Origin: an uncultured Collinsella sp.
GTDB lineage: Bacteria; Actinomycetota; Coriobacteriia; Coriobacteriales; Coriobacteriaceae
Length of the DNA: 13,618 nucleotides
NCBI GenBank assembly: GCA_902478935.1
Contig: CABSMV010000050.1
Span: 1-13,618, forward strand
Reading direction: 5' to 3'
The first letter of the stretch is position 1, and each line of letters opens with the position of its first letter. Below the pieces are notes generated by a model. It did not search any database. It saw nothing but the letters and a program-made list of their open reading frames with translations, and had not been told where the DNA came from. Made by a program: the position numbers and the translations under genes. Positions 1 through 6,600 of this stretch are shown piece by piece.

Positions 1-26
1 GGCCCGTGGGTTATACCCTAAGAGCA

Positions 27-49
27 AACCACCCTTTTTAAGGGTGGTT
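27..49. terminator. Hairpin after nitroreductase gene (candidate terminator)
   Basis: A 10-bp perfect inverted repeat (AACCACCCTT at 27-36, AAGGGTGGTT at 40-49) with a 3-nt loop lies five bases beyond the stop codon of the minus-strand nitroreductase gene. No long U-tract follows on either strand, so termination is inferred from position and stem strength. It could also serve a plus-strand transcript entering from outside the window. Confidence 0.55.
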
Positions 50-53
50 CTGA

Positions 54-575
54 TTACCTTACGTAGATGATGTTGTCGCGGCGCGGCTTTGCCTCGGGTA
101 GCGTGTCCTCGGCATAGCCCAGAATGCAGTGACCGACGCCGCGCAGGCTGCCGTCGGCGGGCAGGCCCCAGCTGGCCAGCAGCTCCAGGCCCTCGGGCGA
201 GTCAAAGACCTCATGCGCGCGGTGAATCCAGCACGAATCGACGCCCAGCGCATAAGCGGCGTTGAGCAAGTTGCCCATGGCGAGCGAGCCGTCTTCCAGA
301 TGTGTGGGCACGCTGCGGTCAACCAACACCACAACAACGGTCTTGGCGCCATAGAAGGGGTCGCCGTTGCTGCCCATGACCTGGGCGTTGAGCTGTGAGA
401 GACGCTCGACGGTCGCGGGGTCGGTGACGGCGACAAACGTCACCGGCTGGCGGCCCATGCCGCTCGGTGCATATTGGCCGGCTTCGATAATCCGTGCAAG
501 CTTTTCGGCCTCGACGGGACGATCGCTGTAGTTGCGGCAGCTGCGGCGGTGAATGAGTGCTTCGATAGTCTCCAT
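54..575 (-). CDS. Nitroreductase-family FMN-dependent oxidoreductase
   Basis: The product is a 173-residue soluble flavoprotein of the nitroreductase superfamily, which uses FMN and NAD(P)H to reduce nitro groups, quinones or similar acceptors; the true substrate cannot be read from sequence. Family features are the N-terminal RRSCRNY motif (FMN phosphate binding), APSGMGRQP about 35 residues on, a central helix with MGNLLNAAYALGVDSCW, and the C-terminal LGYAED...KPRRDNIIYVR stretch. An upstream in-frame ATG would add 32 residues, but the ATG at 575 is preceded by AAGGAG (586-581) with a 5-nt spacer and begins METIEALIHRRS, the usual start of this family, so the shorter form is preferred. It is a single gene, divergent from the hypothetical gene at 870. 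Confidence 0.9.
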   Translation of the reverse strand: METIEALIHRRSCRNYSDRPVEAEKLARIIEAGQYAPSGMGRQPVTFVAVTDPATVERLSQLNAQVMGSNGDPFYGAKTVVVVLVDRSVPTHLEDGSLAMGNLLNAAYALGVDSCWIHRAHEVFDSPEGLELLASWGLPADGSLRGVGHCILGYAEDTLPEAKPRRDNIIYVR

Positions 576-730
576 GGTGTCTCCTTGCGGTGGCGTTGCA
601 GATGCCCCGTTCATACCCGTCGGGCTCAAACGATAGACGGTCAATTGCCCGGCCAAAAGGATAGATTCCAATTGGGAAAGTAGGTTTGCATAAAAGTACC
701 TTCAGAATGTGACAAACAAATGGGATGGTT

Positions 731-743
731 AAACGTTTTATCC
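731..743. promoter_or_regulatory. AAACGTTTTATCC motif (candidate operator)
   Basis: The intergenic region between the nitroreductase gene and the hypothetical gene contains AAACGTTTTATCC, with a perfect AAACGTTT palindrome at its core. The identical 13-mer recurs at 7351-7363 upstream of the branched-chain aminotransferase gene, and AACGTTTATC occurs at 823-832. AAACGTTT resembles LacI-family half-site pairs, but no cognate regulator is visible. I found no convincing -35/-10 pair for either gene in the rest of 576-869. Confidence 0.35.
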
Positions 744-869
744 CGTCTACCCTGCGGTTTTTTACCACTTGCCTAAATGACGAACGCATAACCTCTGATA
801 AAGGTTTTACTAAAGGAGTACCAACGTTTATCAATGCGCCGTGGTGGCGCCGGGCCAGGAGGTAACATC

Positions 870-1160
870 ATGTTCCAGGCTGGAGATGTCGTCGAGACCG
901 ATTTCGAAGGATTTCTGAAGCTGCTGCGTTCCAAGACGCGCGCTTTCGTGTCGATCAACGATCACGAGTACTACATCACGCACACCGATGGCTATTGGCG
1001 TGTTCAGGATTGCGAGGCCCTCAACGACAAGGGCCACTTTACTGACTGTTCTGAGTTGGTCAACACGGTCTGCGAGGTCGTCGAGCTGCCGTGGATTGCC
1101 GGCAAGAGCCTGCATGACAGCTTCTCGGGCGCTACGGTCTATGAGGCCGTCGCCGCTTAA
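870..1160 (+). CDS. Conserved-looking hypothetical protein, 96 aa
   Basis: I do not recognise this family. The 96-residue product is acidic and soluble-looking, with no signal peptide or membrane segment. It is rich in aromatic residues in the first half (MFQAGDVVETDFEGFL, then NDHEYYITHTDGYWRVQDC) and has three cysteines at residues 48, 60 and 68. The pattern of alternating hydrophobic and polar residues suggests a small alpha/beta fold. The start is the ATG at 870, preceded by a perfect AGGAGG (857-862) with a 7-nt spacer; an in-frame ATG at 834 would add 12 Gly/Arg-rich residues and has no well-placed ribosome binding site. A strong terminator follows 27 nt after the stop, so the gene is transcribed alone. 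Coding is supported by the ribosome binding site, the terminator and typical codon use. Confidence 0.8.
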   Translation: MFQAGDVVETDFEGFLKLLRSKTRAFVSINDHEYYITHTDGYWRVQDCEALNDKGHFTDCSELVNTVCEVVELPWIAGKSLHDSFSGATVYEAVAA

Positions 1161-1187
1161 CAGGCAATAAAACCCGATTTTCACGTG

Positions 1188-1223
1188 ACCGCTGGCGCCG
1201 CCCCCGCGCCGGCGGTCTTTTTC
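1188..1223 (+). terminator. Rho-independent terminator of the hypothetical gene
   Basis: An 11-bp stem (ACCGCTGGCGC at 1188-1198, GCGCCGGCGGT at 1206-1216, one T-G wobble) with a 7-nt loop is followed by CTTTTTC. This is a typical intrinsic terminator placed just before the marR promoter. Confidence 0.9.
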
Positions 1224-1265
1224 TGCCGATAGGCCATAAAAATGCACGCATTTGCGGAGAGCCTG

Positions 1266-1294
1266 TTGACGATAGTCAAAACTCGGACTAATCT
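1266..1294 (+). promoter_or_regulatory. Promoter of the marR-ABC exporter operon
   Basis: TTGACG (-35, 1266-1271) and TAATCT (-10, 1289-1294) are separated by exactly 17 bp, a good housekeeping-sigma promoter with predicted transcription start near 1301. TTGACGATAGTCAA (1266-1279) is an inverted repeat overlapping the -35 box, and the spacer and -10 lie inside the first copy of the direct repeat described separately, so repressor binding would block RNA polymerase. Confidence 0.8.
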
Positions 1295-1327
1295 AGAGAC
1301 ACATAATTGGTCAAAAATCGGACAATT
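1275..1327. repeat. Two 18-bp direct repeats, candidate MarR operators
   Basis: GTCAAAACTCGGACTAAT (1275-1292) and GTCAAAAATCGGACAATT (1310-1327) match at 15 of 18 positions, with starts 35 bp apart. The first covers the promoter spacer and -10; the second lies between the predicted transcription start and the marR ATG. Their location immediately upstream of a MarR-family gene makes them good candidates for its autoregulatory binding sites (inference). Confidence 0.65.
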
Positions 1328-1341
1328 GAATGGTGGGATAG

Positions 1342-1842
1342 ATGAATAGTGCGGTTACGCTGGTCGACTTCGATCGGTTGCTCAATGGACTCGACCATAT
1401 CTATTCGGAGTTCTCGCGCGCCTGCGGCCTTTCGGACTGCGCCTATTGGATGCTCGTCGACACTAGCACGGCGGGCGGCAGTATTGCCGTAAGCCGTCTG
1501 ACAAGCGAATGGTTCTACAGCAAGCAGACCATCAACTCGGCAATTAAAACCTTGACGGCGCGGGGCTTCGCAACGTTGGGGTTTGCCGAAGGCAGTCGTA
1601 AGAACAAGGTTGTGAGCCTGACCGAAGAGGGCAGGCGATTTGCCGAGCGTTATGCGCTGCCGGCACTCAAGGCCGAGCAGCGAGCCTTTGGCGCGCTTGA
1701 GCCATGTGAGCAGCGCGAGATTATGCGCTTGATCGGCAAATTCTCTCAGGTGCTCGGCGATGAGTGCGATGCCTTTAAGCAGCATATCGCTGCCGAGAGC
1801 CAAGCCGAGAATCAAGGTGAGGGGGAGTCGTGCGACTGTTAA
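1342..1842 (+). CDS. MarR-family winged-helix transcriptional regulator
   Basis: The 166-residue protein fits the MarR family: an N-terminal dimerisation helix region, then a winged helix-turn-helix around residues 50-105. The recognition-helix region is FYSKQTINSAIKTLTARGF, and the wing is EGSRKNKVVSLTEEGRRF. A long C-terminal helix follows, ending in an acidic tail with CDC. MarR proteins bind palindromic or repeated operators as dimers and usually repress adjacent efflux genes until a ligand binds. Here the gene leads an operon, and its last 13 nt overlap the start of an ABC exporter gene, so it probably regulates that exporter and itself through the direct repeats at 1275-1327. The ATG at 1342 has only a weak GGTGGGA ribosome binding site, which may keep the regulator at low abundance. 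The ligand is unknown. Confidence 0.9.
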   Translation: MNSAVTLVDFDRLLNGLDHIYSEFSRACGLSDCAYWMLVDTSTAGGSIAVSRLTSEWFYSKQTINSAIKTLTARGFATLGFAEGSRKNKVVSLTEEGRRFAERYALPALKAEQRAFGALEPCEQREIMRLIGKFSQVLGDECDAFKQHIAAESQAENQGEGESCDC

Positions 1843-3566
1843 TGAGGTTTTTGAAGCCCTATCGAGGGCTTGTCGCAGTGACACTGCTGGTGCTGCTGGT
1901 GGATAACGTCGGTACGCTGCTGGTTCCCACGATGCTGGCGAACATGGTCAACACCGGTATTACCACGGGCGATATCGACTACATTTTACGCAACGGCCTA
2001 TACATGTTTATCGCGACCAGCATGGCTAGCGGCGGCACGGTGCTGGGCTGCTATCTTTCGGCGCGCCTGGCCGCCAACGTGGCTTGCGATATCCGCAATG
2101 CCGTGTACGACAAATCGCTCGAGCTCGCGGCCAGCGATTTTGAGCGCTTTGGCACCGGATCGATGATCACGCGCTCGCTCAACGACATCAACGTGATTCA
2201 GCAGGCGATTCTGCAGACGATTCAGCTGGTGCTGCCCGTGCCGTTTTTGGCTGTGGCGGGCATCATCTTCGCCTGGTTTATCGATCCCGCCATGGGCACG
2301 CTTCTGGGCGTAGTCGTTGCGATTGTGCTGGTGGCGGCGGTCTTTACGGTTGCCAACGCGGCGCCGATTTTTATGCGCCTACAGGGCTTTATCGACCGCA
2401 TGAACGTGGTGCTGCGCGAGAATATTGTGGGCGTGCGCGTCATCCGTGCGTTTAACAAGGAGCGCCACGAGGAACGGCGTCTGGACGAGGTGTTTAGCGA
2501 ATACGCCGCCAACGCCATCAAAGTCAACCACCTGTTTGTGGGCCTCGACAGCTCAAGCTTCTTTTTGATGAACATCGCCGAGGTGGCGGTGCTGTGGGTG
2601 GGCGGCAACCGCGTAGGCGCCCACGCCATGCAGATTGCGAGTATCTCGGCGGTGCTGGAGTATGCAATTCTGATCCTGTTCTTTGTGATGATGGCCCAGA
2701 TGGTGGTGCTGACGCTTCCGCGTGCTGCCGCGTGCCTGAACCGTGCGCAGCAGGTGTTGGAGATTGAGCCGAGCATCGTCGATGGCGAGCGCACGCTGGA
2801 TGACGGGGCGCGCGAGCCCCAAGACGAAGCCGATGCGGTGGCCGTGTTCGACCACATGTCGTTTCGCTTTGACGATGCCGACGAGGACACCCTGTGCGAC
2901 CTGAGCTTTGCCTGCCGTCGCGGTCAGACGACTGCGATCGTTGGCTCGACAGGCTCGGGCAAATCGACGGTGGCAAAGCTTCTGCTGCGCTTCCACGATG
3001 CCACCAAGGGCTCCATTCGCCTGAATGGTGTGGACCTGCGCGAGCTTACGCAAGATGAAATCCGCGGGCGCATTGCCTATGTGCCGCAGAAGGCGTGGCT
3101 GTTCTCGGGCACGGTGGCGAGCAACCTTCGCTTTGGTAACGAAGGCGCGACCGAGGGCGACATGCTTCACGCGCTTGAGGTTGCCCAGAGCACCTTTGTA
3201 CTCGACCAACCGCAGGGGCTCGATACCCCGGTTGCCCAGGGCGGTACGAACTTTTCGGGCGGCCAGCGCCAGCGCCTGGCCATTGCTCGCGCGCTCATGA
3301 AGCGCGCCGACCTGTATATCTTCGACGATAGTTTTTCGGCCCTGGACTTTAAGACCGATGCGGCCCTGCGCCATGCGCTGCAGGACGAGACGCGCGACGC
3401 CGCGGTGCTCATCATCGCGCAGCGCATCTCGACTATTTTGCATGCCGACCAGATCGTTGTGCTCAAGGACGGCGAGGTCGTGGGCTTGGGCACGCATGGC
3501 GAGCTTATGGAAACCTGCGAGGTGTACCGCGCCATCGCGGAATCGCAAATGAAGGGAGGTGAGTAG
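1830..3566 (+). CDS. ABC exporter half-transporter, degenerate-site subunit
   Basis: The 578-residue product is a fused membrane and ATPase half-transporter of the multidrug/lipid exporter class (LmrC/BmrC-like). Residues 1-310 form the six-helix exporter domain, starting RFLKPYRG. The ATPase domain has Walker A GSTGSGKST (372-380), signature NFSGGQRQR (from 474) and Walker B YIFDD (496-500). Two catalytic positions are altered: the glutamate after Walker B is Asp500, and the switch histidine is Gln531 (IIAQRIST). The signature is intact. This is the known pattern of the subunit that contributes a degenerate ATP site in heterodimeric exporters such as TM287/288. Translation probably starts at GTG 1830, after AAGGTGAGGGGGAG, overlapping marR by 13 nt; ATG 1842 (TAATG with the marR stop) is the alternative. 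The partner gene begins 1 nt after the stop. Substrate unknown. Confidence 0.93.
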   Translation: MRLLMRFLKPYRGLVAVTLLVLLVDNVGTLLVPTMLANMVNTGITTGDIDYILRNGLYMFIATSMASGGTVLGCYLSARLAANVACDIRNAVYDKSLELAASDFERFGTGSMITRSLNDINVIQQAILQTIQLVLPVPFLAVAGIIFAWFIDPAMGTLLGVVVAIVLVAAVFTVANAAPIFMRLQGFIDRMNVVLRENIVGVRVIRAFNKERHEERRLDEVFSEYAANAIKVNHLFVGLDSSSFFLMNIAEVAVLWVGGNRVGAHAMQIASISAVLEYAILILFFVMMAQMVVLTLPRAAACLNRAQQVLEIEPSIVDGERTLDDGAREPQDEADAVAVFDHMSFRFDDADEDTLCDLSFACRRGQTTAIVGSTGSGKSTVAKLLLRFHDATKGSIRLNGVDLRELTQDEIRGRIAYVPQKAWLFSGTVASNLRFGNEGATEGDMLHALEVAQSTFVLDQPQGLDTPVAQGGTNFSGGQRQRLAIARALMKRADLYIFDDSFSALDFKTDAALRHALQDETRDAAVLIIAQRISTILHADQIVVLKDGEVVGLGTHGELMETCEVYRAIAESQMKGGE

Positions 3567-3567
3567 C

Positions 3568-5562
3568 ATGACCGGGGAGCTCAAGAAGCAGGGCGGCGTT
3601 GATGACGCCGCTGCCGCGGGACTGGTCGAGGAAACGGCTGCCGCGTCGACCGAGCTGGATGACGCCGCCAAGCGCGAGGCTCGCCGCCAAGCGCTCTACG
3701 AGGAAAACGAACGTGCCGAGGACGAGCGCGCCCGCGCCGAGGCAGAGCGTATGCGCGACGTGGACGACGAAGACGAGGACGAGACGCCTCGGGATACCTG
3801 GGCGACGGTGCGCCGCCTGTGGAGTGAGGCTGCCGGCGACCATTGGCGCTTCTATATCGTGTTCGCGAGCATTGTGTTCTATGTCATCTTTAACACCGCC
3901 GCGCCGGCATATAGCGCCCGCGTGATCGATGAGCTGTGGGGCCACATTCAGGTGGCGTTTGCCAACGACACCACTTTCAGCATCACCTGGGAGAACTGCG
4001 GCAAGACCATTTTCGTCTACTTTATGATCTGGACTGCCGCTGCCTCGTTCTATGCGCTCCAGAGCTTTTTGATGTCGAGCGTCGCTGAGCGTCTCAATCT
4101 GCGCCTGCGCAACCGCATCGCGCAAAAGCTCAACCGTCTGCCGCTCGCCTATTTTGACGCGCATCGTCCCGGCGAGGTCGTCAGCCGCGCGACCAACGAC
4201 CTGGACAAGATGTCCGAGAGCATGCAGCGCGGATTGCTGCAGCTGCTCGTGTCGATCGGCACGGTTGTTGGTGCTGTGAGCGTGATGTTCGTGTTCAGCG
4301 TGCAGCTTACGCTCGTCTTTCTGTTCTTTACGGCACTGTCGCTGCTGGTGACGAAGGTCGTCTCGCGCCGCACACACGATGTGACGGGCGAGCGCCAGGA
4401 GTGGGTGTCCAAGATTACGAGTGCGGTCGAGGAAGGCTATTCGGGCCGTCTGGTGATCCGCGCGTTTAACCGCGAACGCCAAAGTTCTGCCGAGGTGCAC
4501 CAGGCCTCGGGCGAGCTGGCACGCGTGAGTGCCAAGGCCGACTTTATGATCAATGCCGTCGGCCCTGCGGTGCGCTTTATCGGCCGTTTGGCGCAGATCG
4601 TGATCGCGCTGGTGGGCTGCAGCATGCTGGTTGCCGGTCACATGACCGTCGGCGTGTTCCAGGCGTTCTTCCAGTTTATCTACGAGGCGTCCGAACCCAT
4701 GACGCAGCTGTCGTTTACCTTCAACTCGCTGCAGAGCGCGTTGGCGAGTGCGGAGCGCGTGTTCGACCTGCTCGATGAGCCCGAGATGGAGGCCGATCCG
4801 CTGCCGGACGAGGCCGCCAAGCTGCCGGGTCGCGTTGAGGGTCGCGTCTCCTTTGAGCACGTGCGCTTTGGTTATTCGCCCGACAAGCCGCTTATGCACG
4901 ACGTGTCGTTTACCGCCGAGCCGGGCCAGAAGATTGCCGTGGTGGGAACCACGGGCGCGGGCAAGACGACGCTCATCAACCTGCTCATGCGCTTCTACGA
5001 GATTGACGGCGGGCGTATTACGCTCGACGGCGTGGATACGAGCCGCATGGACCGCGGCGAGCTACGGCAGCAGTTTGGCATGGTGCTGCAGGACGCCTGG
5101 CTGTTCGATGGCACGATTGCCGAAAACATCGCCTACGGCTGTCCCGAGGCGACGCGTGAGGAGATCGTGGCGGCTGCGCGCGCCGCGCAGGTCGACTTCT
5201 TTGTGCGCACCATGCCGCAGGGCTACGACACGCGCGTGGCCAACGATGCCGAAAGCATCAGCCAGGGCCAGCGTCAGCTGCTGACCATCGCACGCGTGCT
5301 GCTCAACAACCCGGCGATTCTCATCCTGGACGAGGCGACCTCAAGCGTGGACACGCGTACCGAGCTTGCCATCGGCCGTGCCATGGATGCGCTTATGCGC
5401 GGGCGCACGAGCTTTGTGATCGCACACCGCCTGTCGACGATTGTGGATGCCGACCTGATCTTGGTCATGGATCACGGCAACATTATCGAGCAGGGCACGC
5501 ATAAGGAGCTGCTGGCTGCCGAGGGTGCCTACGCCGACCTCTATCTGAGCCAGTTCGCATAA
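3568..5562 (+). CDS. ABC exporter half-transporter, catalytically competent subunit
   Basis: The 664-residue product is the partner of the preceding subunit. Residues 1-75 form an unusual highly charged Ala/Glu/Arg-rich extension ending in an acidic run (DVDDEDEDE), probably helical or disordered and cytosolic. The exporter membrane domain spans about 80-380. The ATPase domain has Walker A GTTGAGKTT (460-468), Walker B ILILDE with Asp588 and catalytic Glu589, and switch His620 (VIAHRLST). Its signature is degenerate, SISQGQ (563-568), instead of LSGGQ. Pairing it with the other subunit gives one full catalytic site (Glu589 and His620 facing FSGGQ) and one degenerate site. The ATG at 3568 follows AGGGAGGT (3553-3560) with a 7-nt spacer; the GTG at 3559 lies inside that ribosome binding site and is rejected. 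Likely role: drug, lipid or peptide export under MarR control; substrate not predictable. Confidence 0.93.
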   Translation: MTGELKKQGGVDDAAAAGLVEETAAASTELDDAAKREARRQALYEENERAEDERARAEAERMRDVDDEDEDETPRDTWATVRRLWSEAAGDHWRFYIVFASIVFYVIFNTAAPAYSARVIDELWGHIQVAFANDTTFSITWENCGKTIFVYFMIWTAAASFYALQSFLMSSVAERLNLRLRNRIAQKLNRLPLAYFDAHRPGEVVSRATNDLDKMSESMQRGLLQLLVSIGTVVGAVSVMFVFSVQLTLVFLFFTALSLLVTKVVSRRTHDVTGERQEWVSKITSAVEEGYSGRLVIRAFNRERQSSAEVHQASGELARVSAKADFMINAVGPAVRFIGRLAQIVIALVGCSMLVAGHMTVGVFQAFFQFIYEASEPMTQLSFTFNSLQSALASAERVFDLLDEPEMEADPLPDEAAKLPGRVEGRVSFEHVRFGYSPDKPLMHDVSFTAEPGQKIAVVGTTGAGKTTLINLLMRFYEIDGGRITLDGVDTSRMDRGELRQQFGMVLQDAWLFDGTIAENIAYGCPEATREEIVAAARAAQVDFFVRTMPQGYDTRVANDAESISQGQRQLLTIARVLLNNPAILILDEATSSVDTRTELAIGRAMDALMRGRTSFVIAHRLSTIVDADLILVMDHGNIIEQGTHKELLAAEGAYADLYLSQFA

Positions 5563-5591
5563 TGTGACAAAGGGACAGTCTCTTTGCCACA
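5563..5591. repeat. TGTGACAAAG hairpin, possible REP-like element
   Basis: Immediately after the exporter stop codon, TGTGACAAAG (5563-5572) and CTTTGCCACA (5582-5591) form a 10-bp stem with one mismatch and a 9-nt loop reading GGACAGTCT. There is no U-tract. The GACAAAGGGACAG style resembles dispersed REP-type elements, but only one copy was noticed here, so copy number is untested. Confidence 0.45.
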
Positions 5592-5600
5592 TCACAAATA

Positions 5601-5635
5601 AGGCGCGCCGGGGGTGAATTCCCTGGCGCGCCTTT
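5601..5635. terminator. Bidirectional hairpin between exporter operon and cysE
   Basis: A perfect 9-bp inverted repeat (AGGCGCGCC at 5601-5609, GGCGCGCCT at 5625-5633) is followed by a short T-run on the plus strand and by TTATTTG on the minus strand. It lies between converging genes and probably serves both, as a moderately strong terminator. Confidence 0.6.
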
Positions 5636-5672
5636 GCGTTGATGCCGATGTCGTTTTGTGCCGCTTGCGTTC

Positions 5673-6377
5673 CTAGCGTTCGTCCACGAGCTTGGCGACG
5701 AGGGCCTTGAGCTCGGCCACCTCTCGCTCGAGTTCCTTGACGCGGCGGGCATTCTCGGTGATGCCCTGGCGGTTGAGGGCGGACTGCTCGGCGGCGTCAT
5801 CGGGCATGTACTCGCGATGCTGCTTGGCGTCGAAACTCTCCTCGAACACACGGCAGCCGTTGCGCTTGATGATGCGTCCCGGCACGCCCACGACGGTGCA
5901 GTTGTCGGGGACGTCCTTAACGACGACCGAGTTGCCGCCGATTTTGACGTTGTTGCCGATGCGAATGTTGCCGAGCACCTTGGCACCCGTGCCCACGGTG
6001 ACATTGTTGCCCAGGGTGGGGTGGCGTTTGCCGGTCTCGTTGCCGGTGCCGCCAAGCGTGACGCCCTGGTAGAGTACGCAGTTGTCGCCCACAATGGTGG
6101 TCTCGCCGATGACGACGCCCATGGCGTGGTCGATAAAGAAGTGCTTGCCGATCTGCGCGGCAGGGTGAATCTCGACGCCGGTGATGTGGCGGGTGATTTG
6201 CGAGAGCACACGGGCGAGCGAGCGATGGCCATGCTCCCAGAGCCAGTGCTCGGGCACGTGGTTCCACTTGGCGTGCAGGCCAGGATAGGAAAGGAAGATG
6301 ACCAGACCGTTTTGCGCGGCGGGGTCCTGCGCTTGGACGGTCTTGATGTCCTCGCGAATGGTATTGATAAAGCTCAC
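5673..6377 (-). CDS. cysE: Serine O-acetyltransferase
   Basis: The 234-residue enzyme transfers acetyl from acetyl-CoA to L-serine, giving O-acetylserine for cysteine synthesis. An N-terminal helical region (REDIKTVQAQDPAA, residues 8-21) is typical of the short SAT form. A left-handed beta-helix of hexapeptide repeats covers about 68-170. It includes IDHAMGVVIGET, with His84 at the catalytic His/Asp position, and GVTLGGTGNETGKRHPTLG with His119. The C-terminus ends in a heptad-like coiled coil (RVKELEREVAELKALV) that may drive oligomerisation. The chosen start is GTG at 6377, preceded by AGGGAGGG and a 6-nt spacer; an upstream ATG would add 25 residues that do not fit the family and lacks a ribosome binding site. 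No O-acetylserine sulfhydrylase gene is nearby, so the cysteine synthase partner must be elsewhere. Confidence 0.93.
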   Translation of the reverse strand: MSFINTIREDIKTVQAQDPAAQNGLVIFLSYPGLHAKWNHVPEHWLWEHGHRSLARVLSQITRHITGVEIHPAAQIGKHFFIDHAMGVVIGETTIVGDNCVLYQGVTLGGTGNETGKRHPTLGNNVTVGTGAKVLGNIRIGNNVKIGGNSVVVKDVPDNCTVVGVPGRIIKRNGCRVFEESFDAKQHREYMPDDAAEQSALNRQGITENARRVKELEREVAELKALVAKLVDER

Positions 6378-6418
6378 CGGCCGCCCTCCCTTAGCGCCAT
6401 GGCAATGCGATTCAATAA

Positions 6419-6435
6419 AGTATAGCGATTCGCTA
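6419..6435 (-). promoter_or_regulatory. cysE -10 box with adjacent palindrome
   Basis: On the minus strand TATACT (6424-6419) is a strong -10 about 40 nt upstream of the cysE start. It is overlapped by a perfect 13-nt palindrome, TAGCGATTCGCTA (6423-6435), sitting in the spacer region. The -35 is poor (CTTTCT at 17 bp), which would suit a regulated promoter. Operator function is inferred only from position. Confidence 0.45.
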
Positions 6436-6548
6436 GGGATTAGAAAGGACAATCTTGGCGGCTTTGCGCGACAGGTGTCAGTTATGCAAACTTGCTGGTA
6501 ATGGAGTCATGCTTTTGTGGGGTTGCGCACGAGGGGACGCCGCAACCG

Positions 6549-6554
6549 TATACT
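6549..6554 (+). promoter_or_regulatory. Probable -10 box of the dedA gene
   Basis: TATACT at 6549-6554 lies 47 nt upstream of the dedA ATG. The nearest -35-like hexamer is TTGCGC (6523-6528) with a long 20-bp spacer, so this call rests mainly on the -10. Confidence 0.4.
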
Positions 6555-6600
6555 GGTCAACTTGGACGTATCCGCGCCCACAACTGAGAGGTTTTACTTC

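Noticed and set aside
8..18. GGGTTATACCC palindrome at the left edge
   Set aside because: Too short and too close to the edge to interpret.
576..671. 32-residue N-terminal extension of the nitroreductase
   Set aside because: The internal ATG at 575 has a much better ribosome binding site and gives the normal family N-terminus.
3505..4899. 464-codon open frame on the minus strand antisense to the exporter genes
   Set aside because: It lies entirely over well-supported plus-strand ABC genes; its His/Arg/Leu-rich translation is typical of antisense shadow in GC-rich DNA.
5658..6425. 255-codon plus-strand frame antisense to cysE
   Set aside because: The opposite strand encodes a clear hexapeptide-repeat acetyltransferase; the antisense Val/Asp/Ala-rich translation has no domain.
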